Shown here in pieces: positions 63,303-64,000 of a DNA stretch of 64,000 nt. Position 1 is the stretch's first letter. Every line of letters begins with the position of its first letter. The DNA comes from Amphiura filiformis (lineage: Eukaryota; Echinodermata; Ophiuroidea; Amphilepidida; Amphiuridae): positions 6,088,481 to 6,152,480 of the forward strand of contig NC_092631.1 in the NCBI RefSeq assembly GCF_039555335.1, given 5' to 3'. Both the position numbers and the translations under genes were made by a program. The notes beneath the pieces were generated by a model. It ran no database searches and had not been told where the DNA came from. It was given only the letters and a program-made list of their open reading frames with translations.

Positions 63303-63815
63303 GTATGAATAGAGTTGGCGTTGTTGCAAATCATGAAATGCTGTCGAATTCTGCTACCATCAATCATGCCCATACTCAATCATGTACATGTATTATATAG
63401 CTAGCCCTAGAACTCTGACCATAGTAGTATCCGTTTTTACTTCTACTAGGGCCAGAGGCACTTACATTGAAAAATTTGTTGAGCATGAACGATCCAGTAC
63501 TAAAAGTTGAAAGCATTTCAATGCCTTTTCTTGCCCTGCTTTGTTCGAAATGTTCTAACTTTCGTATGAACAACCGATAGCTTGTGATACGAAAGTTAGA
63601 ACTTGCAAGGATGTTATCGTATGTAACGTACTTGTTTACATGTACGTGTGATACATGTACGCAGTTGCCATACAGAGTACAATTTCATGCATATGAATAA
63701 AAACTTCTTCCTCAAGTTACTTGTTGTCTCCAAAATATCATGAAATAGTTCGTGACATATTACAGACACACTGTACTATAATATTTTATTAAATCTTCAT
63801 ACATGTACTTACGAA
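63303..63815. other. CCDC43 intron 1 with a perfect inverted repeat
   Basis: GTTCTAACTTTCGTAT (63551-63566) and ATACGAAAGTTAGAAC (63587-63602) form a 16-bp inverted repeat around a 20-base loop. No other feature. Confidence 0.6.
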
Positions 63816-63858
63816 AAACGTCAATATTCGTTCTCCGAACGGCTTCGATCAACGCCAT
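63816..63858 (-). CDS. Candidate first exon on the opposite strand
   Basis: ATG near 63858 (AACATGGCG context) opens MALIEAVRRTNIDVF, followed at once by a consensus donor GTAAGTAC. This looks like a short first coding exon of an unrecognised minus-strand gene lying within CCDC43 intron 1, or a chance match. Upstream, 63901-63931 is a perfect palindrome CTCTAACGCAAATC-ttt-GATTTGCGTTAGAG. Confidence 0.3.
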
Positions 63859-64000
63859 GTTTCTGCTGTATATGCACCCACTGACTTGTTCGAGCATATT
63901 CTCTAACGCAAATCTTTGATTTGCGTTAGAGACCGGAGCTATATGATTTCGTGGGGCTTCCGGTACACAAAGTTGCGCCGGCATGTAAACATTGATAAAA

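Overview
This 64-kb window is eukaryotic and AT-rich. It comes from an animal genome, most likely a marine invertebrate deuterostome (hemichordate- or echinoderm-like). That guess rests on spliced host genes, tRNA-derived SINEs, Penelope, Tc1 and LINE remnants, many palindromic MITEs and long satellite arrays; no species marker is visible.

Two host genes can be read. The first is a seven-exon gene on the minus strand, from 59325 down to 11485. Its seven exons join in consistent phase to 306 codons plus a stop, and it resembles CCDC137 (about 289 aa in human). Its second exon is present in three tandem copies, 31230-31538. The second is exon 1 of a CCDC43 homologue on the plus strand at 63129-63302. 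Introns and flanks of the first gene are packed with repeats: a 42-bp minisatellite (2776-5289), a 4.6-kb inverted-repeat element carrying 108-bp satellite units (6013-10654), an approximately 117-bp TGTATCAAAA satellite (17520-20920), a LINE inside a MITE (24051-26719), three Penelope GIY-YIG fragments, and many short inverted-repeat elements.

The main object is a complete-ended Polinton/Maverick (virus-like DNA transposon) at 37032-57922, 20,891 bp. It has terminal inverted repeats of about 365 bp that begin AG and end CT, and a 5-bp direct repeat TCCTC on both sides. It sits in intron 1 of the CCDC137-like gene. From left to right it carries: a 56-bp tandem array; small genes; a fibre-like protein; a penton-like protein broken by a 1-kb insertion; two conserved Polinton proteins of unknown role; the major capsid protein; the packaging ATPase; a conserved partner; an HNH endonuclease; three small conserved proteins; a VLTF3-like late transcription factor; a candidate ssDNA-binding protein with an acidic tail; a retroviral-type integrase; and a protein-primed family B DNA polymerase. 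No maturation protease was found. About half of the genes, including most of the large ones, carry frameshifts, so this copy is decayed or the assembly has indels.

The most interesting signals are regulatory. Nearly every Polinton start codon is preceded within about 3-20 bases by an ATAAA(A)(A/G) motif. Three divergent gene pairs start back-to-back across only 17-31 bp, with the motif facing both ways. Four perfect hairpins of A6-stem-loop-stem-T6 form lie 0-26 bases after stop codons. Together with the VLTF3-like gene, this suggests a virus-type transcription programme, recalling poxvirus late promoters and giant-virus 3' hairpins, rather than ordinary host promoters. That reading is inference.
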